Source: Paraspadella gotoi (Eukaryota; Chaetognatha). Taken from it: 64,000 nucleotides of DNA. Made by a program: the position numbers and the translations under genes. Location of the stretch: the NCBI GenBank assembly GCA_051294375.1, contig CM119269.1, forward strand, positions 7,607,446 to 7,671,445, written 5' to 3'. A model generated the notes under the pieces. The model saw only the letters and a list, made by a program, of their open reading frames with translations. It had not been told where the DNA came from and searched no databases. Shown here piece by piece: positions 24,530 through 37,000 of the stretch. Position 1 is the first letter of the stretch. Every line of letters begins with the position of its first letter.

Positions 24530-25400
24530 TTAAAGTTGACCTCCATTTCCCCGTTGCTCTTTTCTTCTCCCTTCCATTGTCATCTTCTTCGTTTTTCCAC
24601 CAGAGTTCGTCTCTCTTCCTCCGACGAAGAATCCCTCGCTTCTCTTCTTTCTCAACCTCGTGTCAATCTTGCGACGCGAGCCGCGGCGGGTAAGGCTTTC
24701 CACATTCGCTGAAAACATTTCGTCTCTCGCTTCCAGATTTCCATACAACTAGAAAGCCTCTGTCTTTGCGTCAAACCAATTTCAATCGGGAACTCCTACA
24801 ATCGGCAAACGTCCGCAACGTCGCATAATAATAGAATCCGAATTTGACGGTGAGTTACGATTCAATTTTTAATGATATATGATTTAAAGTTAAAAGCGTT
24901 CAGTGTAACAGGGCTGGCAGTTTTTTTTTGTGGCCGCTTTGTAAGGAAGAACGCTAAATAATAAAGAAACGTAGACATTAGGGAAAATGCTCTGTGATTT
25001 TCTCTTTAGACTGTTTCTTACAATGTTTTGTATTATTTTATAAGCCCTTGACTTCAGTCTCGTATGAAAATTTCATTATTTAAATCATGACCCTTACAGG
25101 GACGCATCCTCTTTTGCCAGTGGATCGTGCTAAGGTAAATATTGATTTCTATAAGATTGGTGATTATTATATCTTAAAAATCCTGACACATTTTTTTGTC
25201 TCAATGATGTTACCGCACGTCAGTCTTACTGTCTGATGAAAAAATCCGTTTTTACTGATTCATTATTAATATGTACATCGTAAGGTACAAATTTTGGAAA
25301 AAAAATTTTAAATTTAACTAATTAAATCTCGTTTTGTTCAGGTTTCGATTCTGTTGTTCGGAGGATGCCAAGCTGCGGCGTAAATAAGCTTATGTGAAAA
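24530..25400 (+). other. Unexplained interval with splice-like sites upstream of RPS27
   Basis: There are GC-rich blocks at about 24600-24692, 24740-24851, 25101-25135 and 25342-25385. They are bounded by convincing donor/acceptor pairs, including a 47-bp intron (24693-24739). Joining blocks one and two gives an open frame containing LSSSDEESLASLLSQPRV that ends at TAA 24824-24826. A different frame of block two joined to the last two blocks is also open to TAA at 25381-25383. Neither peptide is one I recognise. The blocks may be untranslated leader exons of RPS27, a small unannotated gene or a non-coding RNA. Confidence 0.3.
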
Positions 25401-25682
25401 TCGTGTCAACTTGTGATAATACTAAACCCTGATGTTATTGCTCTGAAGATATTTTGGTATTTTATTCACGATTCTATCTCTTTTGTTTTGTTAAATCGGT
25501 TTAATAGTGTTTATTTCTTCGTTTAAACCTGTCTCCTGTCAATTATTCACGTCGCCATAACATTGAATTTTAAATTTTGCGAATTTATACGTCTAGTCGT
25601 CTATATCCTTATTGTTTGACTTTCAGTTGAATTATTTCACAGCCACAAAAAGGGGTAAAATACTTTCACAAAAAATTGCACA

Positions 25683-26218
<536 letters not shown>

Positions 26219-26249
26219 AGCGGCGGGGACAATTGGGGGAGGGGATTTG

Positions 26250-26255
26250 AATAAA
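26250..26255 (+). terminator. Poly(A) signal of RPS27
   Basis: AATAAA lies 32 bp past the RPS27 stop, giving a very short 3' UTR, as is common for ribosomal protein mRNAs. Confidence 0.7.
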
Positions 26256-26463
26256 CCGTGTTAATTATTACTGCCTGGCAAATTGTTATTAATACAATTT
26301 CGTTACGCGTTTTGATTTGAACCCAGTTCGCTTTGGATAGTTTTTTTTTTAATTTTACCAGTTTTAGTTTCGCTTTGTGAGCGGTAGTAGTAGTCCTTTA
26401 AGTTTTTTTTTCTCTGCTCGATACGTTTTATTTCTTTTTATAAAAAAAGAAATTGTTTTTTTT

Positions 26464-26471
26464 TATATAAA
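26464..26471 (+). promoter_or_regulatory. TATA box of the TIPIN gene
   Basis: TATATAAA lies 77 bp upstream of the TIPIN start codon, followed by AGCGGAGG. Initiation about 30 bp downstream would leave a leader of about 45 nt. This is the only well-placed TATA box I found beside a gene in this window. Confidence 0.5.
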
Positions 26472-26540
26472 GCGGAGGAATTTCGACGCTTTAGATACTG
26501 AACATTATTCATTCACCCTGATTTAAACTGTGGTGAGAGG

Positions 26541-28536
26541 ATGTCGAACGTCGTCAACTTGCACGTCGATGACGTCGAAATGAACGACGTCTACGAAGAG
26601 GGAGAGCGAGACGAATTTCCACCAGAGGAATTCGAAGCGGAAGAGGCCGAAGAAGAGAGGCCGAGGTGAGAATACCGCCGCTCCGAGAAAAGCCAAGTCA
26701 AGGAGTCTTGAAAATGTTTTTGAGTACCCTCATTCTATTGCAAAATCAAGGTTTTTTTCCCCCCCAAGTCGCAAGACAAAGTTCAGATCGCTTTTACAAG
26801 GTTTCTGATTTTCAAATTCAGGTTCTGGTTTTCTACTATTCAAAGCAGGTCTTGTCAGTTGTAATTTTTTTATGAACCGACAAAGTTAAGGGCATCCTTT
26901 TTTGTAGCAGTTTGGCCATTAGTGACATAAAAGTATCCATTTTTTTTATGTCGGTACCAGTGGATCTCCGTGTAGATACTATTTTGCTAAATCGCACGGA
27001 ATCGCAGACGTTTTGGTTATTAGTCAGTTTGGATACTTCGAAAAAGCGTTAAAATCTAGACAGCAAGCGCCGCGAATTATGTATTTGTTGCTCAGAACGT
27101 CACCCCCTAATTCAGAGGCGGCGGCTCGGACGACGATGAAGAAGGCGGTGCTGAGCGAAAAGTCAAACGCACCGGCGCCGCGAAAAAGATCGTGAAAAAT
27201 CCTCAGGCAAAACTCGACGATATGCGGCTCTGCGGACAAAGGGGAATCCCTCTGCTGCCAAAAACCTTTAAGAACGTTAAGTTCCGGGGAAAAGGTCCGT
27301 TTCGTATTCTGTTGCGGGGTTTTAAGGACTTGTCACTTTCGGATGTCTTTTGTTAGGCTCCTAAATAATAGACCCTTTCGTTGCATTGGATCATGATATA
27401 GATTGTTTTCCTGAGGACGAATCAATTTAATAATACTCGCCCTTGTGGATTTAGGACATGAAGTGAGAGACCTCGACCTTTTCCTCTCGAAGATGGAACA
27501 CTGGGGTCACCGAATGTTTCCCAAGATGGTCTTCGACGAGGTCATCGATCGCTGCGACCGACTTTACAAAACCAAGAAGTTGGTCAAGGTACATAAATTT
27601 GGAATGCGATCTCTTGTAGTGACGAATCGAAGGCATGGAATAGGAATTATTTCTGACCATACCAATCGGTTATAACGTAGTTTCGAACGTAGACTTCCAA
27701 ATCTCATGTCCGTGGAAATTTTTACCCATTTTCCCTTCCGAGTACTACCCTTAAGCCATTCTTAACCCTAACCCCGGTCGGCGAAAGTATACTTAATAAT
27801 CATGACTTTACCGTCTTCTTCAGACGACCCTAATACGCATGCGCAACGGCGACAATCTCCTCGACGACGACGACGTCGCCCGCGAAGGCGACGACGACTT
27901 CGACGATGCTGCCGACGTTCGCGACGAGGACGACGACTTCGACGACGTCGCCCCCATTCTCTCCTCGACGATGGCGCCATTCGATCTTCCGTCGCAAGCT
28001 GAGTCTCAAACACCGGCACCGGATGCGCCCCCTGTCGTTCTCAGCGACGATATCAGGGAGAGGATCGAAAGAAACAAGAGACTAGCGATGGAACGACGGA
28101 GAGCGCGGGAAGAGGTGCGGGGGGAAGATGGCCCTTGAAGCATGTCGTAAATAATTGACAGATTTTTATTTCGGTTTTTGTTTCCTTTCCACAGGCTTTG
28201 CAAGCGCAACCCGAATCAACTGTTTCAGCAAGCGAACCTCAATGTTTGCCGCCAGCTTCTAACAATAGACTAGGCTCATCTCTGGATCTAAACGATCCCG
28301 CTTTCGTGAAGGAGGCTTCTACAGAAGGTCACGAAACTATCGCCAAGAGCGACTCCATCTTAGATGCGGTTCCGGACAAAGTTGCCAACGATCACATTAT
28401 TAACCCCATCCCCGTTGGCGACATCCCCGATGCAGCCTTCGACGCCTCCGATAACATCGCAGCGAAGGACGCTTCGTCAACGGAGAACGATAACGATCTG
28501 GAGGAGGACGAACTACTCGAGCTGATCAACTCTTGA
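26541..28536 (+). CDS. TIPIN: TIMELESS-interacting protein (TIPIN/Swi3)
   Basis: Partner of TIMELESS in the replication fork protection complex, acting in fork stability and the S-phase checkpoint in the nucleus. Five exons, 26541-26665, 27116-27294, 27455-27588, 27824-28114 and 28195-28536, give 356 aa. After an acidic N-terminus, residues about 72-146 form the Swi3 domain: NPQAKLDDMRLCGQRGIPLL, FKNVKFRGKGHE, DLDLFLSKMEHWGHRMFPKM and FDEVIDRCDRL, all family hallmarks. The remainder is acidic (runs of Asp around exon 4), with a basic helix ERIERNKRLAMERRRAREE and an acidic end DLEEDELLELINS. The family is often about 280-300 aa, so this one has a long tail. Its stop lies 99 bp from the PGLS start. 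Confidence 0.9.
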
Positions 28537-28635
28537 AAATTGTCATTGCCTTTACAATGTTGATTTGTTATTGATTTTTACTACGTATTTTGTTAGAAAA
28601 CTGTTACACCATTCTTTTTTATCAAGTTCGTTAAT
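28537..28635 (+). promoter_or_regulatory. 99-bp TIPIN-PGLS intergenic space
   Basis: This short space must hold the TIPIN 3' end and the PGLS leader. I see no AATAAA and no TATA box. It contains two acceptor-like sites, TTTTGTTAG and TTTTTTATCAAG, before the PGLS ATG. That fits either overlapping transcripts or a two-gene operon resolved by trans-splicing. Neither is proven. Confidence 0.4.
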
Positions 28636-29842
28636 ATGGCTAACGCCGAAGTGATCATTTTATCCGGACCGGAGGAGGTGGGGCAGAGAGTCTGCTCTTA
28701 TCTGGAACAGGCCTCGGAAATGACGATCTCGGATAAAGGAAAATTCGTGATAGGCGTGTCCGGAGGAAGCGTGGCGACCTTACTCAACGAACACTTGCCG
28801 GAAATCCAGACCGATTGGTCCAAATGGTATTGGTGGGGGAGGGACCCTGAGGGAGAGACAGCGTGCCGTTTCCTTAAAATGTGGATGTAGGGATGGGAGG
28901 TTCTTCTTTTTGGATCTTTTTTTTTTTTTTTCGTCCGGTCACCTCGTATCGGTTTTCCTTTTTCTTCATTTCTTTCTTCCTGTCTTCTCTGCCTCTCTTT
29001 ACTGCTTCCAACTCTTTAATTTCTCTTTTTCACTCTCCCTCTTTCGCTTTTTCTTTTTCCCTCTCTTCCTATTTTTCTCTCCTCCCAGGTTCATCTTCCT
29101 CTGCGACGAGCGCGTCGTGCCTCACGACGATCAGGACTGCACTTACTCACTTTACAAGTCTGGCCTCATGAATCAGGTCCCGATTCCGGAGGAGAACTTC
29201 TTCAAGATCGAGGATCCGGACGCCCCACTCGAGGACATCGTCCAGTCCTACTCGGACGCCCTCCTCGGCGTCCTCGATGGCGCCGGTTCGTTTATTAAAT
29301 ATATTTTTAAGAACAAATGTTTAAACCCTATTGCTTTTTGCGATCGTTGCTAACTATCTGGATCCGGGCTTTCTCCAGGCCTCGACGCGGTCGTGCTCGG
29401 TCTCGGGCCCGACGGCCACACAGCCAGCCTTTTCCCGGGTCACGATTCTCTTTCCTCTTCGGACGTCATCGTCGGGGAAACGGATTCGCCCAAAGATCCT
29501 CCGGTTCGAATCTCGATGACGCTCAAGACGCTAAACTCGACCTCAAGCGCCATCTTTATCGCCTGCGGACAAGGTTTGTTTGGATGTGTTAATGATTGAA
29601 TTAATGGATTAGTCTTTAAAATGAAGCGACGGATTTGGCTTTCAGCAAAGGCGGAGATGCTCTCACAAATTCTCAACGAAGAACCTGATTTATCTCTGCC
29701 CGCCGCTCAAATCAATCCTCAGAACGGGCCTTTGTCCTGGTATTTGGATGTGGCCGCTGCCAAGAAGCTGACCCCTCCCGTCATATCCGATCATCAAAAA
29801 AGGATGGTAGAAGCAGCGTTTGCCTTCGAGGAGATGCTGTAG
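28636..29842 (+). CDS. PGLS: 6-phosphogluconolactonase
   Basis: Cytosolic enzyme that hydrolyses 6-phosphogluconolactone to 6-phosphogluconate, the second step of the oxidative pentose phosphate pathway. Four exons, 28636-28826, 29089-29285, 29379-29573 and 29646-29842, give 259 aa, the normal length. Motifs in order: FVIGVSGGSV (phosphate-binding loop), FLCDERVVPHDDQDCTY, VVLGLGPDGHTASLFPGH (the lactonase signature with catalytic-site Asp/His) and LSWYLDVAAA near the C-terminus. The start lies only 99 bp after TIPIN, leaving little room for a separate promoter. Intron 1 is a 262-bp pyrimidine-rich tract. Confidence 0.95.
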
Positions 29843-31033
29843 CACCTATGCAGTTGCTAACAAATCTAGAGTCAAAATCTAGTCATCCAGGAGCAATTTT
29901 TTTTAAAAAATACATCCTAGTATTTTGTTTTTACGTTTTGATCGTGTTAGATGTTTGACTTGTTCCCGTTTCTTAGTACTTAGTACATTCCCAATTTCGT
30001 CAATTGTTGTGTGATGATTTCTCAGAAATTTCACCAATCATTTCCCGTACATGAGTATAAGATCACTTTTCATAATTTAAGTAATTACTCCCCAAATTCA
30101 CTTTATAATCGAGGTGAAAATGTTCTTCCTTACCTATTTCTTATTTTCAAAGACCCATGGCCCATTTTGTAGTTTTTTACATTGTTTATTCGTATGAAAT
30201 TAAATCTAAATGTCACAACGTTGTAAAAGCCGACATATTTTAACATGAAAAAAAGTTTAGGAAAGACTTTGATCTGAGGAGGTTGTTTTATGTTAGGGCG
30301 TTTTTTATTAGCAGTTATTTTAGCTCTGGCATAAGTTTCTTGTCTTTGAATTTAATTTTGAATCTCTAATATTTCTAGAATCTATAATTTAGAATCTTGT
30401 CACGTCTGACTTAAAAACGCTTCTTGGGTGCTTCAAATAACTAAAAAAACGGAAACTCTTTAGGAACATCTTGGCAAATAGAGCGGATCGCCATTCGCGG
30501 AGCCCAACCTCTCACGCAAAAGAAGCATTTTGATTGGTTGTCGAGAACGAGGCCTCGGCCTGTTCAGGAACTTCATTATCCTCCGCAGCCCAACTTACCA
30601 GTTTGATGTACACGTATACATATGTTGTCCAAACGTATGCGTCTTTCTACCTTATATTGGCTTTAGTTATGAATACGTACATTTTCTCATGATATCTTTA
30701 TGTACGTTTACATTTCAATATATTTATTGTCCAAGTTAAATAAATACGCATTTGAATAAATCTTCGTAAAGGTCTTTTAGATTTAAGCCGTGCGGAGATT
30801 TTTGTTGGCAATGAACTCCGACATACATTTCTGATTATTGAAGAACTGAATCCGGATGTAAAACGATTCGATTCGTCACGCGACGTGTCGTAAATAAAAT
30901 TTAATCCAATTCCAAATTAGAACAATAAAACTCAAATGAGCTTCTAATTAATAACATCGCCGGCGCATATCGTTGAAGAAGAATATCATAGACGAAGATG
31001 CTAAACGAAATTCTGCACCTCAGACCGATCACC
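29843..31033 (+). other. Intergenic spacer, probable promoter of the kinectin-like gene
   Basis: AT-rich, no gene. At 30480-30565 there is a GC-richer patch with GATTGGTTG, a reversed CCAAT box, which could belong to the downstream gene. No clear TATA box or PGLS poly(A) signal was found. Confidence 0.4.
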
Positions 31034-34000
31034 ATGCCCTTTGGGCTTGGGATCGTCGAACCGGCTGTCCAGGTTAAATGGGGCAGAATTTGTAATTTTT
31101 TTAAATTTTTAACCTATCCATGTTTTTCCTCTGGGGTGTAATTAATTTTTCACACTTTATTTTCGACATGGACTTAGTTTACATTGTATGTTACTTTTTA
31201 TATTTTGATTTTATAATAAAAGTTAAATAAGATTTTGTCCCCCCCTTCCATCACAGGAGGTGGCGTTGATCTGCCTCGCGGTTTTCCTCTTCTCGACTCT
31301 AATGATCTACGTAGTGTCGATCCTTGGAACGACGCCGAGCACCTTCGAGGACGCGTTGAAGTGGTCCAAGGAAGCGGGCATCGACCTGGCACCGGGCGGG
31401 AAGGCCGCCAAGGCCGACAAGAAGAAAGAAGATAAAAGAAAAAGGGAGAAGAAAAAGGAAGAAAAGAAAAAGCCAGAGGGAACGCCCAAAGCCACGAATC
31501 CTAAAAAGGAAAAGAAAAAGGATAAGGCGGTGCCTGCCGCCTCGTCGGGGACCGATGACGATTTCGGTGATTAATCTATTTTTGTCAATTGTTTATCTCA
31601 TCTTTTTTTGTTCAATTTTTTGCTCAAGTGATATGTGATTCTTTTCTCTTCAGATGGCGATGAAGCCGAGGGTATGTCTCCCTCCCCGGAAGTCGAGTCG
31701 GTTCATAAGGCGGAAGAGGTCGTCGAGTCTCAAGGGGGCGTGGAGGAAGTCGCTTTTGACGACCTGGAGGTTCAAAAAGGCGGATTAAAATTTAATTGAT
31801 TATTGACGATGTTTTTAGTCGTTCCTTTTCCCTTTCATCAGGACATTCCACCCGAACAGGCGGAGGAATCGTCCGTCAAAGAACTTCCGGTCAAGAAAAA
31901 GGAACGTCATGTCAAGGGAAAAGAGCCACCGGTCAAGGAGCCTCCCGCCAAGGAGCCGTCACCCCCCCCAAAGATCGAAGCCGAACATGAACTGATCGTC
32001 GAGAGCGAACCCTTAGTTTTTCAAGCGAAAGCGTCCGTTGCAGAGGCGTCTCCACCAAACGAGTAAGTTGTGAGGAAGCTTATGATAGTGGAAAAGAATT
32101 AAAATAGATAGATTAATAAAAACAAGCTTCGCATCGTCCAGTAGCGCCATTGACGCCGCCACCGCTTCTTATCTGGACGAAAGGAAAAGGAACAAAAAGA
32201 AGAAACGCCCTCGAAAGGACGGCGCTGAAGCTGTCGCCGCTGCGGCTGCGATCTCCGAAGACGCCGTCTATATCCCGGAAGAGCACGCCGAGCCAGCGAT
32301 CGAGTCAGCGGCGATGCCGGCCACGGCTCCTATCCCGCAGCCGATCGTTGAGCCCGTTGTGGCGCCTGTGGTGACGACTTGGGTTCCCCATAAGATTCCC
32401 CAGCCGGAAACTGGTGAGTGAGGTGGGGAAAAGGTAAGTTGATCAGGAATGAACTCGCGTTATTTACGAACTTCTCTCTAGAAATTGCCACCCACGCCAA
32501 GACTGAGGACGTCCGTGCTTCGCGGATCGAACAAATGAAGAAGGCCGAAGACCCGGCCCCGACCACGACGGCGACCACCACGTCGACGAGCACCATGACC
32601 AACGTTAAGAAAAACTTTTCCAAGAAAAATCAGACTGAGGTCAGTCTTACGACGATGTTCTTTTGTAGTTGGCCGTTGAGTCTTCACGACTTGCTTTACA
32701 GGAATCGAAGCCGGTGGGTCCTTTGGACGCCGCAGGGCTCGTGGCCGCCATTAAGACGACCAAGCTGAAGGATCAAGACTTCAAAAACTTGTTGGACGTT
32801 CTCATATCGAGACAGAGTGAGTCGGGTTTTATTATCTTCTTTACGGATGGAATCAATACTTTGGAATCCTAGACATTACTTTCTTGCACGCAGCGTCGGA
32901 AACTTCCGAATGGAAACCCGCTAACGGAGGAATGGACGCTGCCGCGATTTTAAAACGTCAGCTGGAGGAAAAGGAGACCGAAAACAAGGAGCTCTTGGTA
33001 GAGTTTCGACATCACGATATTCGCCCCCATTTATTTGTTTATCGTTTATTTTCATTTTCTCAGAACCTGAACAGAAGCCTAAAAGAAAAGCTGGAAGCGA
33101 CAAGAAAGTCACACGTTCAAGAAAAAAATCGCTTCGCTCACATGGAATCGCAGGTTAAATTTTAGTAAGAATTTTTCTTCGCGAATCTGTTTTTTGTTTC
33201 TAGTCTCGTTTCCGGTTTTTAGCTACAAGGATATTCGAAAGTGCAACAGCAGTGCGATCGCCAGGCACAAGATTTGAGGAATCTCCGACTACAGGTTAAC
33301 CGTCGCAATGATAAAGGCACGGACAAGGGCATAGTCATGGACTGATTGACACGGCTTTCTTTTTACAAAGGTACAACAAGAGCAAGAGAATCACATGTCC
33401 GAAAAAGCGGCTCTGCATCAAAAGGTGGCGGCGTTGGAAGCGACGTCGCAAAACGTTGCCGAACAATCCTCCGTTCTCAAGCAAACCCAGGAAAAAGCGA
33501 CGCAGATGCAAGCCACCGCACAAAAGCTGCAGCAGGAATTACAGGTGCATATGCCTTTAAGTATCGCTCTATGTTGGGACTCACAAGTAGATGAGACGAT
33601 TGTACGGTAGTTGCTATTTTAATGTAGCAGATTAATTTGTGAATTATCTCAAATGACATCGAGTTCCTCAATCTCATTCTAATTTTTAAAATTTTCATTC
33701 TTATACAGATTTATACCCCTGTTATATTAACGATTGATTATTCTTTGTTTAAGAATGTTCATAGTTTAGATATACTTAATTTCGTAGAAGGAAAGAGAGA
33801 AGTTGGTTAAATTTTAAAATTATTTATTGTCAATACAGTTGGTTCAAGGCGAGTTGGCGAAGAGCGTTCAGAAAGTGAACGCCGCCGAACGGTTTCGTCA
33901 AGAGTCGGAGTCGGCGGCGGCGGCAACCGAGAAGAAGCGTCGAGATCTAGAGCGCGTACTCAAGGAGAAGGAGTCGCGCGCAGCCGCCGATGCCGCCGAT

Positions 34001-37000
34001 CTGCGGGCCAAATTGGATGAACTCGCCAGAGCTGTCGATGCCAAAGACCAAAACATTCAGGTTTGAAAGATTTAAAAAAGGGGGGAAAAAACGTCTGGGC
34101 AAACGAGTTTTCTCACCTCATTTAGGAGCTCAATATAAAACTGGAAGCGGTCGAACAGACACGTTGCTTGCTGGAAAAGAAATTGGAGGAAGCCTTGTCG
34201 TGCATGCCGCCGACTTCGGGTACGATATAAAATTGCGCGGATATGCATTTTTACATTCCATTGCCATTTTTGATGGCAAGTTCGTTTTTCAGAACGACCG
34301 GCCGGAGACGGGCAGGAAAATCCTTCTCCCGCCGTAACTGTGGAAGACCTTCAAAAGGCCGCGGACGACGAAGACGAGTTCGATCCTTTGGACCTTTTCG
34401 AGGCTGTCCCAATTGGGTCGGCGGCCGTAGAAGCGGAGAAGGCTGCTGCAGCGGCCGCGGCCAGAACGTCAGAAGTAAGGCCAAGATTAAGTCAGTATTT
34501 TGCGTCGCAAGGGTAAAGTTTTAATTTAACTCGATTCAAATTTGTTTTCCAGTCGGGCGGCGAAACGGAAGTCTCTCGAGTCGTCGCCGACCTGGAGGAG
34601 ATCGTTAAGTGAGTTTGAGTTTGGATCTCGTCTCTTACAGCAAAGGTTTCGGTTTAATGTTAATTAATAAATATCCTTTTTCTTTAGGTCAAAGGACGCG
34701 GAAATTTCCTCTCTGCAGAACGAGCTCACCGTTCTCAAGTTGGAAGTCGTGTCTATGCGCGAAGAACTTCTCCAAATGACGTCCCTTCCTCAAAGTACTT
34801 ACGTCGCTTTATCGAGAATTAATTTTTTTTTTCTCGAGAAATTCTTAAGAAAAAAATTCCGATCATTTTTCATTTTAGCTTCTTCGGACGCTCGCGCCGA
34901 CACAAAACCCTCTCCAGCTCGATCCCCCGTTTCCAGCGACAAGAAGGTGAGTAACAGCTATCTTGTTCAATTCAATTCATTTATCCCTCCGTATGTCAAT
35001 CCTCCGTCCCCGGATTTAACTCGAAAAGATATTGTCCTCTCTCCTCCGTCAGTCTAACTCTGATTCTGATGAAGATTACATTCTCATCGATAAGGACGAA
35101 GGCGTGGCCGCCGAGGCCGCCGCCGTCGCTGAAGCTGGCAGAGAATCTTCCCCCGTTTCCCTCTCACGGAGTCGAGCTTCTCCGAGGGAGGAGGTAAAGG
35201 GATCGTAATAGTTTTATAATCTGCTCCTTTTTTAAGAGTTGTCCATTCATTTTCTGTTCTCCCCGTTCCCTCAGGCCAGTTCGGAGGATGCCCGGCTTGT
35301 TCCATCCTTGCAAAATTCCCTTGCGGAGAAGGAGACGGAGATTAAGAAGTTAAAGGTAGAATTGAAGGACGTGATGATGGAATTGGTGGAAGCGCGCGAG
35401 ACGCTCGAGCAGCGGCAGCGCGACCTCGAGTCTCTGCAACGTCTCAGCCAAACGCAGCAGCAGGATCTGGACGCGCTGCGTAATATCACGCAGCGACATC
35501 AGCAGCAACAGCAGAAGGGAGAACCTCGACTCGTTCGCGAGGTCGTGGAAGTCGTCAAAGAGGTGCACTCTCATTTGTTTGCTTTCGCATGCAGTTTAGA
35601 GTGCGATCATTGTCGTTTAGTTCCTTGCATAGTAACGGTGGGCCAAGAATTTAACAACTGTTTGAACACTTTGTAAAAAAAAAAAATTATTTATAAATTA
35701 TTTTTCCGTTATGTCAGTCTGTAGTTGTTAAATTCCGGCATTAAGATAAACTAATTACCTACTTATTAGTTGGTTTACTGTTTGCACCATGAATTAGAAA
35801 TGGAATTTATTTGCTAGGTGGAAATTTTAAAAGAAGTGCCTGTTGCTGTTCCGGACCCGGCTCGTGCCGAGCTGGAAACGGAAATAAGTCACTATAAAGG
35901 TCTCCTCAAAGAAACCGAATCCATGCTTGAAAGACTTCAGGTAAGAGCCATATTATTTTTTTTCTTGTGCACGGTTTTTTTGTTATTTATTCAATTTCGT
36001 GTTTTTCGCACAGTTGATTTTCTGTGGAGTAGATTACTTTCCGTCGCGAAATTTTAATGTCTTTTTGTACGAAGAACCTGTCCTGATTCTGTTTTTCACA
36101 AATAATGACCCAGGACGTAATTCCGAAACGAGAGACAGACTTTCGAGTTTTTACCGAAAAAGTAGATAAGGTAGCGGTGGAGTGTACCAGGCCAGAGGCC
36201 AAGCTGAGACACCGCAGAGGCTCGTCGAACGACGAAGCCGTCGGGCTCGTCAATTCCGTCATCTCTGAAGTCATCGGAGACGCAGAGTTTCAGGCAGATA
36301 TGATTAGCGGCGTCGATATCGACGACGACGACGCCTTAGATTCGCGCCCCTCGTCCGCGGCCAGCGTTCTGTCCCGTTCCGATCCGGGTTCCTTGAATTC
36401 TCGAATCCAGAGTCCGGTTCCAAGTCTGACCAACGGCGCCGCCGGTGCTGCGGCCGCCGTTCCCGACGCAGCGGCGGCGGCCCCGGCGCCGAGCTCCCGC
36501 TCATTTGACGACCTCTACGCGTTGGAGTCTCTCGGCAAAAAAGCCTGGAGAGACGTGGTCGAGGAGGAAGAGGAGGAGTTGGCGGTGGTGGAGATGGCCG
36601 GCAGGTTGAAACGTGTCGAATTCGGGTTTATTCTCGATCCAGATCAAACTGAAGTAACTTGTTCGGTGAGTAGATTTTTTGGAAAGGAAATCGTCTCTCC
36701 TCGTCGCCGCCTCCCAACCTTCCTGCCTCTCGTTTTTCGTTTGTTGATTTTCAAGAAATACAAGAAATATACAAGTGACGACTTTAAAATTCGACTGACA
36801 GGTGACAAAGATCTTTAAATACAACTGACACGTTAAAAATTTAGTCTTGGTGATTTTTATTGTCATTATCTAACGTTTCCCTTAATCCACACATTCGTGG
36901 ACGTAAATCATAAGATATTTTAATTTTATGCATGGTTGGCGATTCTTGGCGATTCTTACCAATTTATTCAGAGTTAGCCGCTTTTTTAAGACAGCGTCCA

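Noticed and set aside
27768-28019. Arg-rich ORFs opposite or offset to TIPIN
   Set aside because: Shadow frames of the GAC/GAT-rich acidic exon of TIPIN.
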